Shown: positions 33,321 through 44,774 of the stretch, piece by piece | Position numbering within the stretch: the stretch's first letter is position 1 | Layout of the letters: each line of letters opens with the position of its first letter | Source of the DNA: a filamentous cyanobacterium CCP2 | GTDB lineage: Bacteria > Cyanobacteriota > Cyanobacteriia > Elainellales > Elainellaceae | Assembly (NCBI GenBank): GCA_003003615.1 | Contig: PVWD01000014.1 | Location: 1 to 46,236 of the forward strand | DNA length: 46,236 nt | Direction: 5' to 3' | Notes under the pieces: generated by a model | Database searches by the model: none | Told to the model about the DNA's origin: nothing | Seen by the model: the letters and a program-made list of their open reading frames with translations, nothing else | Program-made: the position numbers and the translations under genes

Positions 33321-34871
33321 TTAGATCCAAGAGTCTAGCCATCGCCGCATCTCTAGACCGGAAGGCGAAAGCGGCAAACCCAAATAAAGGGGCAACCAAA
33401 ATACAAGGGCAACCAACACAAGGGCAATCATGCTAAACGCAAGGATACGATAGGTGCGACTCAGGTAAAACAGCCAGCGATCGAGTACAAGAGCCAGGGC
33501 AAGGACTGCAAAAATGAGCGACACCATGTAGTGATAAATGAACACACAGCGCGTTACCCGAATCCAGGGTAAGAGGTTTGCAGACCAATTCATCAGCAAA
33601 TACAGAATGAGCCAACCATAGGGTGTAAGGGTTGCCGTTTGAAGCATGGTGCGGTGGGTGGGTTGAGAAGTTGCTAAGGTCGCAAACCACTGCCAAATGT
33701 ATTGAATCAATGCGCCAATTGTCACCCCGATCGCTGCTGTAGACAGCCACCAAAGAAATGGATTTCCCATTGCATGGACATCATAAATTACCATGCTGGC
33801 ACTGGGCGGTGTGGGTGGCCCAATCACGGGTATGGGTTCATTTATACCGTGTGTGGCTTGGTAAAAATAGGCAACTGGACGGAGCATCAGGGGCCAGGTG
33901 TACCAGAGCGAACAGTAAGGATGGGCATCTAAGCCACCAACCCGTTGATGGTAGTCCAGTGTTTGCAGTTGCAATTCCCAAACGCTGCTTGATGCAAGCT
34001 GTACATAGGGAATCCAACTCAAGTAGTAGGTGAAGGCTGGAATGAAAGCAAGACAAATGAGAACTTGGCCCAGATGAATCTGCGGCAGATTTTGTAAGGG
34101 AAAGCGGTATAACGGCGATCGGGCGGTGGTTTCTCTACTTTGTTCTTGGGTTTGAGGCGATCGGGAACGCAGCATCACTATCCAGCGCAGCACCCAGCCT
34201 GCTATCCACAAACCATAGATTCCCAGCAAAAAGCCTAGCCCATTCCACTTAATTGAAGCCGATGCCCCAAACCCAACCCCAGCCAACCCCAGCCACAGCC
34301 ATCGCTGCCACGATAAGCTTCGCAACGCTAGTAAAAAACAGATATTACCCAGCAGCCCAAATATCACTAAATAAATATTATTCAAGGCATAGCGAGATTC
34401 CACCAAATACAAGCCATCGGCCGCCATCAAAATACCAGCGATTAAAGCGTAGCTACGGCGATGACTGAGTTGATAGGCAATGCTTGAAACCAGCAGGGGA
34501 ATAAATGAACCCGACAAGGCATTGAGCCAACGGTAGCTGAAGGGCGACACATATAAACCCGATAACCCATTTTTTGCGCCTTCTGCACTCCAAGGCAAAT
34601 GCTCTCCCAGCCAAATGCCGATCGCAATGATGTAAGTACTTAGAGGGGGATGGCCCGTAAAAATTAGCTCCTGCTTGAGGAAATGGCCCGCAAACCGAGC
34701 GTAATACACTTCATCAAACACCAGCGTATTAAAACGGCTCAACCCCCAAAACCGCAGAGCCAGCGATACTGTAAAAACACCTAGCATCCCCAGCCAGAAA
34801 ACGGTGGGTGGCAGATCAGGATACTTGGAAGGGACGGTGGGAGGGGCGATCGTTGGCATGGCGTTTGGCAT
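33321..34871 (-). CDS. Dolichyl-phosphate-mannose mannosyltransferase family (PMT) glycosyltransferase
   Basis: A 516-residue membrane glycosyltransferase with about twelve hydrophobic segments. The first loop has the acidic DEVYYARFAGHFL motif and GHPPLSTYIIAIG; further on are SYRWLNALSGSFIP and LNNIYLVIFG, all PMT-typical. It uses a polyprenyl-phosphate sugar to glycosylate proteins or lipids at the outer side of the membrane. The frame is open to a TTG at 34913; I use the ATG at 34871 with residues PNAMPTIAPP, and 34859 is also possible. No neighbouring partner gene is obvious. Confidence 0.88.
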   Translation of the reverse strand: MPNAMPTIAPPTVPSKYPDLPPTVFWLGMLGVFTVSLALRFWGLSRFNTLVFDEVYYARFAGHFLKQELIFTGHPPLSTYIIAIGIWLGEHLPWSAEGAKNGLSGLYVSPFSYRWLNALSGSFIPLLVSSIAYQLSHRRSYALIAGILMAADGLYLVESRYALNNIYLVIFGLLGNICFLLALRSLSWQRWLWLGLAGVGFGASASIKWNGLGFLLGIYGLWIAGWVLRWIVMLRSRSPQTQEQSRETTARSPLYRFPLQNLPQIHLGQVLICLAFIPAFTYYLSWIPYVQLASSSVWELQLQTLDYHQRVGGLDAHPYCSLWYTWPLMLRPVAYFYQATHGINEPIPVIGPPTPPSASMVIYDVHAMGNPFLWWLSTAAIGVTIGALIQYIWQWFATLATSQPTHRTMLQTATLTPYGWLILYLLMNWSANLLPWIRVTRCVFIYHYMVSLIFAVLALALVLDRWLFYLSRTYRILAFSMIALVLVALVFWLPLYLGLPLSPSGLEMRRWLDSWI

Positions 34872-34995
34872 AGCGATCACGAAGGCGAAACTGGCAAATG
34901 CAAACGCCCTCAATAGTAAACTAATGGGGTGGCGAGTGGGGAGGAGTGAGTAAAGGGAGGAGGCGATAAAGGGTCAAAGAGAAAGTGCAATTTGT

Positions 34996-35331
34996 ATGGA
35001 GGGCTGCGTGATGTCAGAGAATTCAGAATTTCCTGCTCAATTTGCGCTGTTAGAAGATGGGTGGAGCCGCCCATGCCTCCGACCAACCTCATCTTTAATG
35101 ACAGGGAGAGGATGGTTGTGGAGTTCGGCCCTTGGACTCTTGCTAGGAACCTGGGACGGCACGATCGATCGCGAGACTGTGACTTGGCTACGATTTTAGG
35201 AGCCATCAGGAAATTTAGTCCTTTTACCTGAAGAAGCGGCTCAACAACAAGCAAACCAGGAACACCAATTGGCCGATCGCCTAGCTGCCCAACTTCGCGC
35301 AATGGGAGTTGAGCCAGATACCCTGTCATAA
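34996..35331 (+). pseudogene. Degenerate Uma2-family gene (5' truncated, internal stop)
   Basis: One frame codes for a C-terminal Uma2-like region, GRGWLWSSALGLLLGTW, then ETVTWLRF, and is broken by TAG (35197-35199). It resumes in the same frame with EPSGNLVLLPEEAAQQQ and ends with the family-type tail RLAAQLRAMGVEPDTLS and TAA (35329-35331). A tyrosine codon would fit at the TAG (WLRF-Y-EPSGN), so a point nonsense change is the likely cause. No N-terminal Uma2 domain with its active site lies upstream, so the remnant is truncated. The minus-strand frames over it are shadows. Confidence 0.8.
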
Positions 35332-35612
35332 CAGCTTTGTAAAATGCGCTGACTGGAACATCCTGCTTTCGGTTTCATACAACACAATCCAGGTGAGGAA
35401 ATCCGATCTCGTGCGGAGGGAACTCCCACTGATTAGAATAAAAGCGATCCTCTAAGCTTGAGCTTAATTAAAGTTGCTGTGTTCCTTATCCAACTCTTTT
35501 GTCGGTGGGCAATGTTCATCTGCCATAGCCCATGTGCAATGTAGAGGTTTGGGGGAGAGGTGCAAAGCGGTTTAGGGAAATAGTCTAGTTGCAATCTCGT
35601 TAACGTAGACCT
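35332..35612. other. Spacer before htpG
   Basis: About 280 bp with no supported gene; AAGCTTGAGCTT is a short palindrome-rich patch near 35454. No CIRCE-type inverted repeat (TTAGCACTC-N9-GAGTGCTAA) is present, so htpG is not obviously HrcA-controlled. Confidence 0.5.
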
Positions 35613-37631
35613 ATGACGACAATTCTGGAACAGGGAAATATTTCTATCCATACCGAGAATATTTTTCCCATCATCAAGAAATGGCTTTATTCTGATCATG
35701 AAATCTTCCTGCGGGAGCTTATCTCCAACGCTGTTGATGCCATTCAAAAGCTGAAGATGGTTGCTCGTTCGGGTGAATATTCTGGTGACATTGGCGAACC
35801 TGAAATTACCATTACGATCGACAAAGAAAACAAAAAGCTGTCTGTGTCTGATACAGGCATTGGCATGACAGCAGATGAGGTCAAGAAATATATTAACCAG
35901 GTTGCATTCTCCAGTGCTGAAGAGTTTGTGCAACGATACAAAAGCAATGAAGAACAAATTATTGGGCACTTCGGATTAGGGTTTTACTCTTCATTTATGG
36001 TGGCCTCACGGGTCGAAGTTGATACATTCTCCTATCAACCGGAGGCACAAGCGGTTCATTGGACGTGTGACGGTTCTACCCAGTTTGAACTGACCGAATC
36101 TAACCGCACCGATCGCGGCACCACCGTAACGCTGACCTTAATGGAGGAGGAACTAGACTATCTGGAACCCTTCCGCATCAAGCAGTTGGTGAAGAAATAC
36201 TGCGACTTCATGCCCTTCCCCATCAAGCTAGAGGGTGAGCAAATCAACCAGCAGAAAGCCCCCTGGAAGGAGTCGCCTAGTAACCTTAGTGATGAAGATT
36301 ATTTAGAGTTTTATCGTTACCTCTATCCCTTTCAGGAAGACCCGCTGCTATGGGTTCACCTCAACACTGACTACCCCTTTGTCGTCAACGGCATCCTGTA
36401 CTTCCCCAAGCTGAAGCCCGATGTGGATGTCACCAAGAGCCAAATTAAGCTGTTCTGCAATCAGGTGTTTGTCAGCGACAACTGCGAAGAGGTGATTCCC
36501 CGCTTCCTGCTGCCCCTACGCGGCGTGATCGACAGCACCGACATTCCCCTCAATGTTTCCCGCAGCTTCCTGCAAAACGATCGCACGGTTCGCAAAATCG
36601 CTGATTACATTGCCAAGAAGGTGGGCGATCGGCTGAAGGAACTTTATCGAGACGATCGGGCCCAATATATTCGCTGCTGGCAAGACCTGGGAACCTTTGT
36701 CAAGTTCGGTTCCATGAATGATGACAAGTTCAAGAAGCAGGTAGAAGATATTTTGATCTACCGGACGACCTATGAGGGAGGTGGGAACCGGGAATCGGAA
36801 GTTAGGGAAACCGAAACCCCATCCGTGCAGGTGCAGTCTGAGGAAGGAGATGTTTGGCAAGATGTCACCCCTACCTCTACTCCCGATTCCCCACTCCCCA
36901 CTTCCCATAGCCCAGATGGCAAGTCTTATACGACGTTGAAGGAATATCTGGAGCGAAATCAGTCACGCCATGAAAATCGGGTGTATTACTGCACCGATGC
37001 GGCTTCCCAGGCGACTTATGTAGAACTGCACAAGAGCCAGGGCTTGGAAGTTCTGTTTATGGATTCCTTCATTGATTCCCATTTCATCAGCTTTTTGGAG
37101 CGGGAATATTCTGAGGTCAAGTTCTCACGGGTCGATTCTGACCTGGATGAAACATTGTTAGATAAAGATCAGTCCAATGACATTGTTGACCCCACCACGA
37201 ACAAGACCCGTAGTGAGACGGTGAAGGAACTGTTTGAGCAGGCACTCAAAAAGCCCAAAGTCACCATTCGTACAGAGGCATTAAAGTCTGACAATGCGGA
37301 AGCAGCTCCTCCAGCGATCGTCCTTCTGCCTGAGGCCCTACGCCGGATGCGAGAAATGAGTGCGTTGCTCACTCAGCAAGCCGCAGAGTTTCCAGAGGAA
37401 CACACCTTACTGGTGAACACCTCTCATCCACTGATTCAAAACCTCCTGAGTATCAGCAAAGGCAGTATTGTCCAGTCGGAAGGACATTCTCCTTCGGCAG
37501 AACTGTCTACGCTGATTTGCCAGCATGTTTATGACCTGGCTCTGATGGCACAGAAAGGCTTTGATGCAGATGGTATGAAAGCGTTTGTGGAGCGATCGAA
37601 CCAGGTGTTAACGCGGTTGACGCAAGCTTAG
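35613..37631 (+). CDS. htpG: Molecular chaperone HtpG (Hsp90)
   Basis: A 672-residue Hsp90. The GHKL ATP site is present: E35 and N39 in LRELISNAVDA, DTGIGM (80-85) and GHFGLGFYSSFMV (118-130). The middle domain includes NVSRSFLQND. Between residues 387 and 437 there is a Ser/Pro/Thr/Glu-rich linker (TPTSTPDSPLPTSHSPDG) whose DNA looks like the purine/pyrimidine repeats seen in the spacers. The C-terminal domain is complete and dimerisation is expected. A long 3' hairpin (37633-37689) follows the stop directly. Confidence 0.96.
   Translation: MTTILEQGNISIHTENIFPIIKKWLYSDHEIFLRELISNAVDAIQKLKMVARSGEYSGDIGEPEITITIDKENKKLSVSDTGIGMTADEVKKYINQVAFSSAEEFVQRYKSNEEQIIGHFGLGFYSSFMVASRVEVDTFSYQPEAQAVHWTCDGSTQFELTESNRTDRGTTVTLTLMEEELDYLEPFRIKQLVKKYCDFMPFPIKLEGEQINQQKAPWKESPSNLSDEDYLEFYRYLYPFQEDPLLWVHLNTDYPFVVNGILYFPKLKPDVDVTKSQIKLFCNQVFVSDNCEEVIPRFLLPLRGVIDSTDIPLNVSRSFLQNDRTVRKIADYIAKKVGDRLKELYRDDRAQYIRCWQDLGTFVKFGSMNDDKFKKQVEDILIYRTTYEGGGNRESEVRETETPSVQVQSEEGDVWQDVTPTSTPDSPLPTSHSPDGKSYTTLKEYLERNQSRHENRVYYCTDAASQATYVELHKSQGLEVLFMDSFIDSHFISFLEREYSEVKFSRVDSDLDETLLDKDQSNDIVDPTTNKTRSETVKELFEQALKKPKVTIRTEALKSDNAEAAPPAIVLLPEALRRMREMSALLTQQAAEFPEEHTLLVNTSHPLIQNLLSISKGSIVQSEGHSPSAELSTLICQHVYDLALMAQKGFDADGMKAFVERSNQVLTRLTQA
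36790..36891. repeat. Inverted repeat within the htpG linker
   Basis: GGGAATCGGAAGT (36790-36802) is inverted as ACTCCCGATTCCC (36879-36891), 12 of 13 pairs. Both arms look like the G/A- or C/T-rich spacer repeats of this genome. The segment between codes for the variable HtpG linker and keeps the frame open. Confidence 0.6.
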
Positions 37632-37632
37632 A

Positions 37633-37689
37633 ACAAATTTCTCGCTGTCTATCTTTTCTGCTCATGGGGATAGGCAGCAGAGAATTTGT
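37633..37689 (+). other. Long stem-loop at the htpG stop
   Basis: ACAAATT...GCTG..CTATC (37633-37653) pairs with GATAG..CAGC...AATTTGT (37669-37689), about 19 pairs with two one-base bulges, starting 2 nt after the htpG TAG. No T-run follows, so an RNA-stability or anti-readthrough role is as likely as termination. Confidence 0.6.
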
Positions 37690-38003
37690 CTGTTGACTGC
37701 ATTACGGCAAAGCCAAAAGTGAATGGCGCAGTTCCAGTTAACGGCAGTAATTAGTAAGTATTTAGACGAATATTCACATGGAATTGCACCTGTCTCATTA
37801 CATTTGGATAACTCACGGCTAAGAACAGCTTGATCTCTAAAGGCATCAAGAAGCTTCACCTGGAATGTTCTTGATCTTTTCACAATTCGCGAATGGCGAT
37901 TAAAGTTATAGCTAGTCGGTTGCGTAATCTCAACAGGCTGCTAATTTTCATGTTTAAATCGAAGGAGCTATGCATCACCCTATCTTCTCAGAGCGGCTAA
38001 CAC
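37690..38003. other. Spacer before the flippase gene
   Basis: No gene supported. The last 100 bases before the flippase ATG hold TAAAGTTATAGC and a TTGCGTAATCTC word. A ribosome-binding site before the ATG is weak. Confidence 0.35.
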
Positions 38004-40438
<2,435 letters not shown>

Positions 40439-40497
40439 AAATGCGAATCTAACGCGATGTGCAACTTAAAGCCTGAAATTCCTGATTTCCGTAGCGC

Positions 40498-40517
40498 AGG
40501 CATCTTGCCTGGCTAGT
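40498..40517. repeat. GGCA-TCT-TGCC-type stem-loop repeat, variant copy
   Basis: AGGCATCTTGCCTGGCTAGT matches the reverse complement of the 22106 copy (GGGCATCTTGCCCGCCCAGT). The stem changes from GGGCA/TGCCC to AGGCA/TGCCT as a paired change. It sits between the convergent tocopherol-cyclase and GT2 genes. Confidence 0.6.
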
Positions 40518-40601
40518 TGATGATGCAGAGGATTACGTAGATTACTGCAATCCACGATCTTTCCCCTCACTGCTTCCCCTACCAGTTACTTCTGTTTCCA
40601 G

Positions 40602-41588
40602 TTACTTATATTCAATGAGTTGATTCGTTTTACCCAACCAACGGTTCCAGTAAAATTTGATCTGCCCAAGGGCATTCGGGAACTTGCCGATAACGCAGGA
40701 TAGGGCATAGAGACTAGCATCTTGCGCTTTCCAGCCGCGATGGGAACCATATTGGTAAATGCGGTAAGTTGTGAGCAGGTATGCTGCCAATAATAATAGG
40801 CTCCAGCCATGCGTTATTCCACTCAAACCGATCGCCCCTAAGGGGAGAAATAATCCCCACAGCCAAATACTGCGACTTTCTTTAACCCAGTGCCGTTCAG
40901 GACTCCCTCCGTGGAGATAGGCTCCCTCAGCATAAGCATGACCCGCCCTCAGCACCCGCTTCCACCATTGGCTAAAGCGAAACATCTGAGCATCATGCAG
41001 CGTCATTTCAGCATCAACTCGTCGCACTTTCCAGCCTTGCTGACGGATTCGCACACACAGTTCTGGTTCTTCGCCTGCAATTAAAGTCGGGTTAAACCCA
41101 CCCACCTGCTGCACCACTGCAACCCGCATCATGGCATCGCCGCCACAGGCTTTTGCTTCCCCAATGGGCGTGTCCCATTCAATGTCGCAAAGCCGATTGT
41201 AGATGGATTGTTCTGGATAACGTTCCCGCCGCCGACCGCATACCACAGCGACTTCCGGGTAGGTATCAAGCTCTTGCTGGGCGCGATCGATCCACCCTGT
41301 CACCAGTTCACAATCGCCATCGACAAATTGCACAAATTCCAAGGCTGAATTCAGTTCTACCAATCGAGCAAACCCTGCATTCCGGGCACGAGCTGCCGTG
41401 AAGGGAGTGGAAAGATCTAGCTCAACCACTTCTACACCCAGCGATCGAGCCATTTTTACACTGTTGTCGGTAGAACCAGAGTCCACGTATACCACTTGAG
41501 CCACCTGCTGTGCGAGAGCAGAGGTCAAACATTGGCGTAAGCGTTCTCCTTCATTGCGTCCAATCGCAACTAAACCTACTCGACTCAC
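40602..41588 (-). CDS. Glycosyltransferase family 2
   Basis: A 328-residue GT-A fold transferase. VAIGRNEGERL and VYVDSGSTDNS form the nucleotide-sugar site, FVDGDCELVTGW has the DxD-like metal site at 90-92, and GGFNPTLIAGEEPELCVRIRQQGW follows. Two membrane segments at about 245-285 anchor it at the cytoplasmic membrane. GTG start. The stop of the upstream GH-like gene is 2 bp before it, so the two are one operon. It adds a sugar to a growing polysaccharide or lipid-linked unit; acceptor unknown. Confidence 0.92.
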   Translation of the reverse strand: MSRVGLVAIGRNEGERLRQCLTSALAQQVAQVVYVDSGSTDNSVKMARSLGVEVVELDLSTPFTAARARNAGFARLVELNSALEFVQFVDGDCELVTGWIDRAQQELDTYPEVAVVCGRRRERYPEQSIYNRLCDIEWDTPIGEAKACGGDAMMRVAVVQQVGGFNPTLIAGEEPELCVRIRQQGWKVRRVDAEMTLHDAQMFRFSQWWKRVLRAGHAYAEGAYLHGGSPERHWVKESRSIWLWGLFLPLGAIGLSGITHGWSLLLLAAYLLTTYRIYQYGSHRGWKAQDASLYALSCVIGKFPNALGQIKFYWNRWLGKTNQLIEYK

Positions 41589-41590
41589 CG

Positions 41591-43411
41591 CTAACCTCCC
41601 AGGGAATTGCGCTCAATGAAATCTATTAACGCTTGGTACTTCGGGGTACTTTCTTGCCCAACGTATTCTAAAGCTCCCCAACTGCCCCAGCGACTTGGGC
41701 GAGAAATGTCAGAAAAGTGCATAAACAGCGTTCCGTTTTCCTGTTTCCAATGCTCCAGCATTTCGGTGTAAACGTCATACATTTCTGGCTGACGGTTGAG
41801 TTCAATGAAGAATTCAGTCAGTGTTTCATCGTCCGATCGCGCCAGATGCTGCCCTCCCTCATACACCACCAGCTTTAATCCTCGGTCTTGAGCCACTTTC
41901 TGATGATATTGGAAGGACACTTCAAGCCCAGGTATCGTGTCGTCAAACTGGTCTGTGTCCAGCAAACTTCCCTGCTTAATTTGGGTAAACGCCTTACCAA
42001 AGCCGCCATCCGAGTCTTCCATCCAGGATTCGATCGCATCCTTCGCCTGATCTGAAGGCAGTTTACCAGAGAAATATCCTGTAATGGCATAAGCATCAAT
42101 GCCATGTCGATAGCAAGGTGAATTGCCTTCTGCCACCCACAGTGAGCAATCCAACGAACTATTTTCTAAGCCCTGCCATGCGGTTTGTGTTGCCATGATA
42201 GAAACGACGCGATCGGGCTGATCAGCAAACACTTGCTTCCAAATATCCGACATTTGCGCAGTCCGCATCCCATACCACTGCATATAGGCATCGCCCTTGT
42301 CTTCACCCCAACGAGCTTGCCCTTGCTCTAGGGCATAATGTGCCTGTTGGAATTGCCAATTCCAGACTTCGTTAGAAAACTCCACATAAGCTCTTAACTC
42401 TGGATTCAGGCAAGTCTTGACGTGCTGGGCAAAGTTAGCCATGTACTCATCCGTTGCCTTGTGGGGCATTGTAAACCAGGGGTTAGCACCCAGCCGATTC
42501 GCCAAAGCCACCATAACTTCAACCGGAACCCCTTTGCCCAAAGCATAGCTGGCATCATCTACCTTAGGACGATTTGCCCATTCGCTTTGCTGAGAGTCGT
42601 TTGTATTCATCCAATCCATAAACCGGAGGGCAGTGAATTGTTTTGTGCGATCGAGGAATACGGGATTAAAGATTTCAGTTTGGAAGGTGTTTTCGTACTC
42701 CACTGGGACAACATGAATATTCCGAATGTAGTTACCCGTACGGTTGGGGTCTGTGGCGGTGATTTGAAGAAAAATACCACTGTCTGACGGAGTGACATTG
42801 ATAATGTCTCGACCGGGACTAGAGGCTGCTACATCTTTTTGAGCATCGTAGCTGTACTCGATCGTGCCTTCCCCATCATAAAGGACAACATATTGCCCTC
42901 CAGGATACTTATCCCCAATGTCACGAAACATCAAGGTGCCAACACGAGTATATTCGGCCGGATCGTCTGCTGCTGGCAAAGATTTGACCCACCCCTGCTC
43001 ATCCAGATCAAGGCGATCGTATTCATCGGTTGACCAACCGCCACTACAACCCGGTTCTCCTGCAACGCATTGAGGTATCCACGAGCGAGCCGACTTAAAA
43101 GCATCCAAAAACGGCAACTGAGTTGACCAATCAGCAACGCCGCTTAGGTTTGTTCCTAGGGCAAGCGCGTCCAGAGAGAGGGGTCTTGCAGGGGCATCGG
43201 CAGAACTTTCCAGGCAATTGACGGGCGTATTGGTGGCGACCATAAACTCTACTGAATTTTCGGCACTGGGAGAGGTAGACGCTTCGATCGCACTTTGCGG
43301 ATCAGAGGATTTGGAGAAAAAGACCACCAAGGATAAGGCAATTCCAAAGAAAACTGCAAAACCGATGATGCGGCGAGTTTTACCTCTTAGTCGAAGCAGG
43401 TTGAATGTCAT
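41591..43411 (-). CDS. Membrane-anchored glycoside hydrolase-like protein (clan GH-A type candidate)
   Basis: A 606-residue protein with an N-terminal membrane anchor (residues 15-32) and a large extracytoplasmic part. Around residue 340 it has AYVEFSNEVWNW, which resembles the Asn-Glu acid/base site of clan GH-A enzymes (Glu348), and VVYEGGQHLA (Glu518) looks like the nucleophile strand. The central region has NPWFTMPHKATDEYMANFAQHV. Proteins of this kind are sometimes labelled cellulose-binding. It is followed after 2 bp by the GT2 gene and lies downstream of rmlB, so I infer polymer trimming or release. Activity is not proven. Confidence 0.72.
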   Translation of the reverse strand: MTFNLLRLRGKTRRIIGFAVFFGIALSLVVFFSKSSDPQSAIEASTSPSAENSVEFMVATNTPVNCLESSADAPARPLSLDALALGTNLSGVADWSTQLPFLDAFKSARSWIPQCVAGEPGCSGGWSTDEYDRLDLDEQGWVKSLPAADDPAEYTRVGTLMFRDIGDKYPGGQYVVLYDGEGTIEYSYDAQKDVAASSPGRDIINVTPSDSGIFLQITATDPNRTGNYIRNIHVVPVEYENTFQTEIFNPVFLDRTKQFTALRFMDWMNTNDSQQSEWANRPKVDDASYALGKGVPVEVMVALANRLGANPWFTMPHKATDEYMANFAQHVKTCLNPELRAYVEFSNEVWNWQFQQAHYALEQGQARWGEDKGDAYMQWYGMRTAQMSDIWKQVFADQPDRVVSIMATQTAWQGLENSSLDCSLWVAEGNSPCYRHGIDAYAITGYFSGKLPSDQAKDAIESWMEDSDGGFGKAFTQIKQGSLLDTDQFDDTIPGLEVSFQYHQKVAQDRGLKLVVYEGGQHLARSDDETLTEFFIELNRQPEMYDVYTEMLEHWKQENGTLFMHFSDISRPSRWGSWGALEYVGQESTPKYQALIDFIERNSLGG

Positions 43412-43492
43412 AACTCTCTCCCAGTGTAGTGAGTTTGAATGGTGTTCCCTCAGTCGTAGTGAGGATTTGGCATTGAGTTTTTTACTGAACGC

Positions 43493-44584
43493 CTAGACGT
43501 AAACTTTTCGGTAGTAGTCCTGATATTCTTGAGACAGCAACGGTTTCCACCATTCTGGGTGGGCCAAATACCACTCAACCGTGCGACGCAACCCTTGTTC
43601 AACCGTAACAGAAGGAGTCCAGCCTAACTCCGTGCGGATTTTGGTGGCATCAATGGCATAACGGCGATCGTGTCCAGGACGGTCTTTAACAAAGGTAATC
43701 AATGTTTCGGCGGGGCGCACGGGTAAGTCAGGGGCTAATTCGTTCATTAAGGAACAAAGCTGACGTACCAGATCGATATTCTTCACTTCATTGTTGCCGC
43801 CAATGTTATAGGTTTCTCCGGGTGTGCCACGATGAATAACTGTATCTAATGCACTGCAATGATCGCCCACATACAGCCAATCTCGAATGTTTTGCCCATC
43901 GCCATATACCGGCAACGGTTTGCCCAGAAGGATGTTAATGCACATCAGGGGGATGAGCTTTTCGGGGAAGTGATAAGGCCCGTAGTTGTTGGAACAGTTG
44001 GTGATGAGGGTAGGCAAGCCGTAGGTGTGATGGTAAGCCCGCACGAGATGATCGCTTCCGGCTTTGGATGCTGAATAGGGGCTATTTGGTGCGTAGGGTG
44101 TGGTTTCTGAGAAGCCCGGCTCGGTTGCCTCTAGGCTGCCGTACACTTCATCGGTGGAAACATGGTGGAAGCGGTAGTCTGCCGATCGTCCATGATTTTC
44201 CCAGTGCTGCCGGAAGGCTTCTAACAGGGTAAAGGTGCCGACAACATTCGTGCGAACAAACTCACCGGGGCCCAAAATCGATCGATCGACATGGGATTCA
44301 GCCGCAAAGTGAGCGATCGTATCAATCTGCTCCTCTTGAAGTAACTGATCGATCAAAGTTCGATCGCAAATATCCCCCTGGACAAAGCGCAGGTTGGCGT
44401 GTCCTTCCAAAGCGGCAAGGTTATTGCGATTTCCAGCATAGGTTAGCGCGTCTAATACAACGACTCGATCGCCTGGATAGGCAGCACACCAGTGATGAAC
44501 AAAATTTGAGCCAATAAATCCGGCTCCTCCCGTAATGATTAGCTTGCGGGGAGGTCTTGATAAAGAGGATTGTTCGATCGTCAT
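43493..44584 (-). CDS. rmlB: dTDP-glucose 4,6-dehydratase
   Basis: A 363-residue extended short-chain dehydrogenase. GGAGFIGS (19-26) binds NAD, STDEVYG carries Thr144-Asp145-Glu146, and YSASK (Tyr170, Lys174) is the catalytic pair; the [15 protein letters not shown] and [13 protein letters not shown] segments are typical of RmlB. It makes dTDP-4-keto-6-deoxyglucose for rhamnose or other deoxysugars. It lies downstream of rmlA and rmlD on the same strand. Confidence 0.96.
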   Translation of the reverse strand: MTIEQSSLSRPPRKLIITGGAGFIGSNFVHHWCAAYPGDRVVVLDALTYAGNRNNLAALEGHANLRFVQGDICDRTLIDQLLQEEQIDTIAHFAAESHVDRSILGPGEFVRTNVVGTFTLLEAFRQHWENHGRSADYRFHHVSTDEVYGSLEATEPGFSETTPYAPNSPYSASKAGSDHLVRAYHHTYGLPTLITNCSNNYGPYHFPEKLIPLMCINILLGKPLPVYGDGQNIRDWLYVGDHCSALDTVIHRGTPGETYNIGGNNEVKNIDLVRQLCSLMNELAPDLPVRPAETLITFVKDRPGHDRRYAIDATKIRTELGWTPSVTVEQGLRRTVEWYLAHPEWWKPLLSQEYQDYYRKVYV

Positions 44585-44599
44585 AGGTTCGTTTGAAGT

Positions 44600-44722
44600 G
44601 GGTTAGATGGGGAAGTTGGGAGAGGGGTGAGGGGAAGGACGGGTAGGGATAGGGAATAGAATCAAATCGGAGACTGAGTGTTATTCAGAGAGCATGATTT
44701 AGAACATGATTTGGAACATCAG
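44600..44722. repeat. G-rich simple sequence and 12-bp tandem repeat between rmlA and rmlB
   Basis: A purine run rich in GGGGAAG and GGGAGAGGGG words (about 44605-44655) is followed by CATGATTTAGAA and CATGATTTGGAA in tandem (44693-44716) plus a partial third unit. No terminator or promoter is obvious. Confidence 0.6.
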
Positions 44723-44774
44723 TTAGATAACTTAGCTCCAAACAATCCTCAGTTCTCAGCCTTCAGTCCTTGCC

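Noticed and set aside
34910-35329. Minus-strand 139-codon open frame over the Uma2 remnant
   Set aside because: Its product has no recognisable fold and it is the antisense of the Uma2 pseudogene, so it is a shadow.
35332-35612. HrcA/CIRCE operator for htpG
   Set aside because: No TTAGCACTC-N9-GAGTGCTAA or near match was found in the spacer.
35433-35969. Minus-strand 178-codon open frame over the start of htpG
   Set aside because: It overlaps the strongly supported htpG N-terminus on the other strand; no family match.
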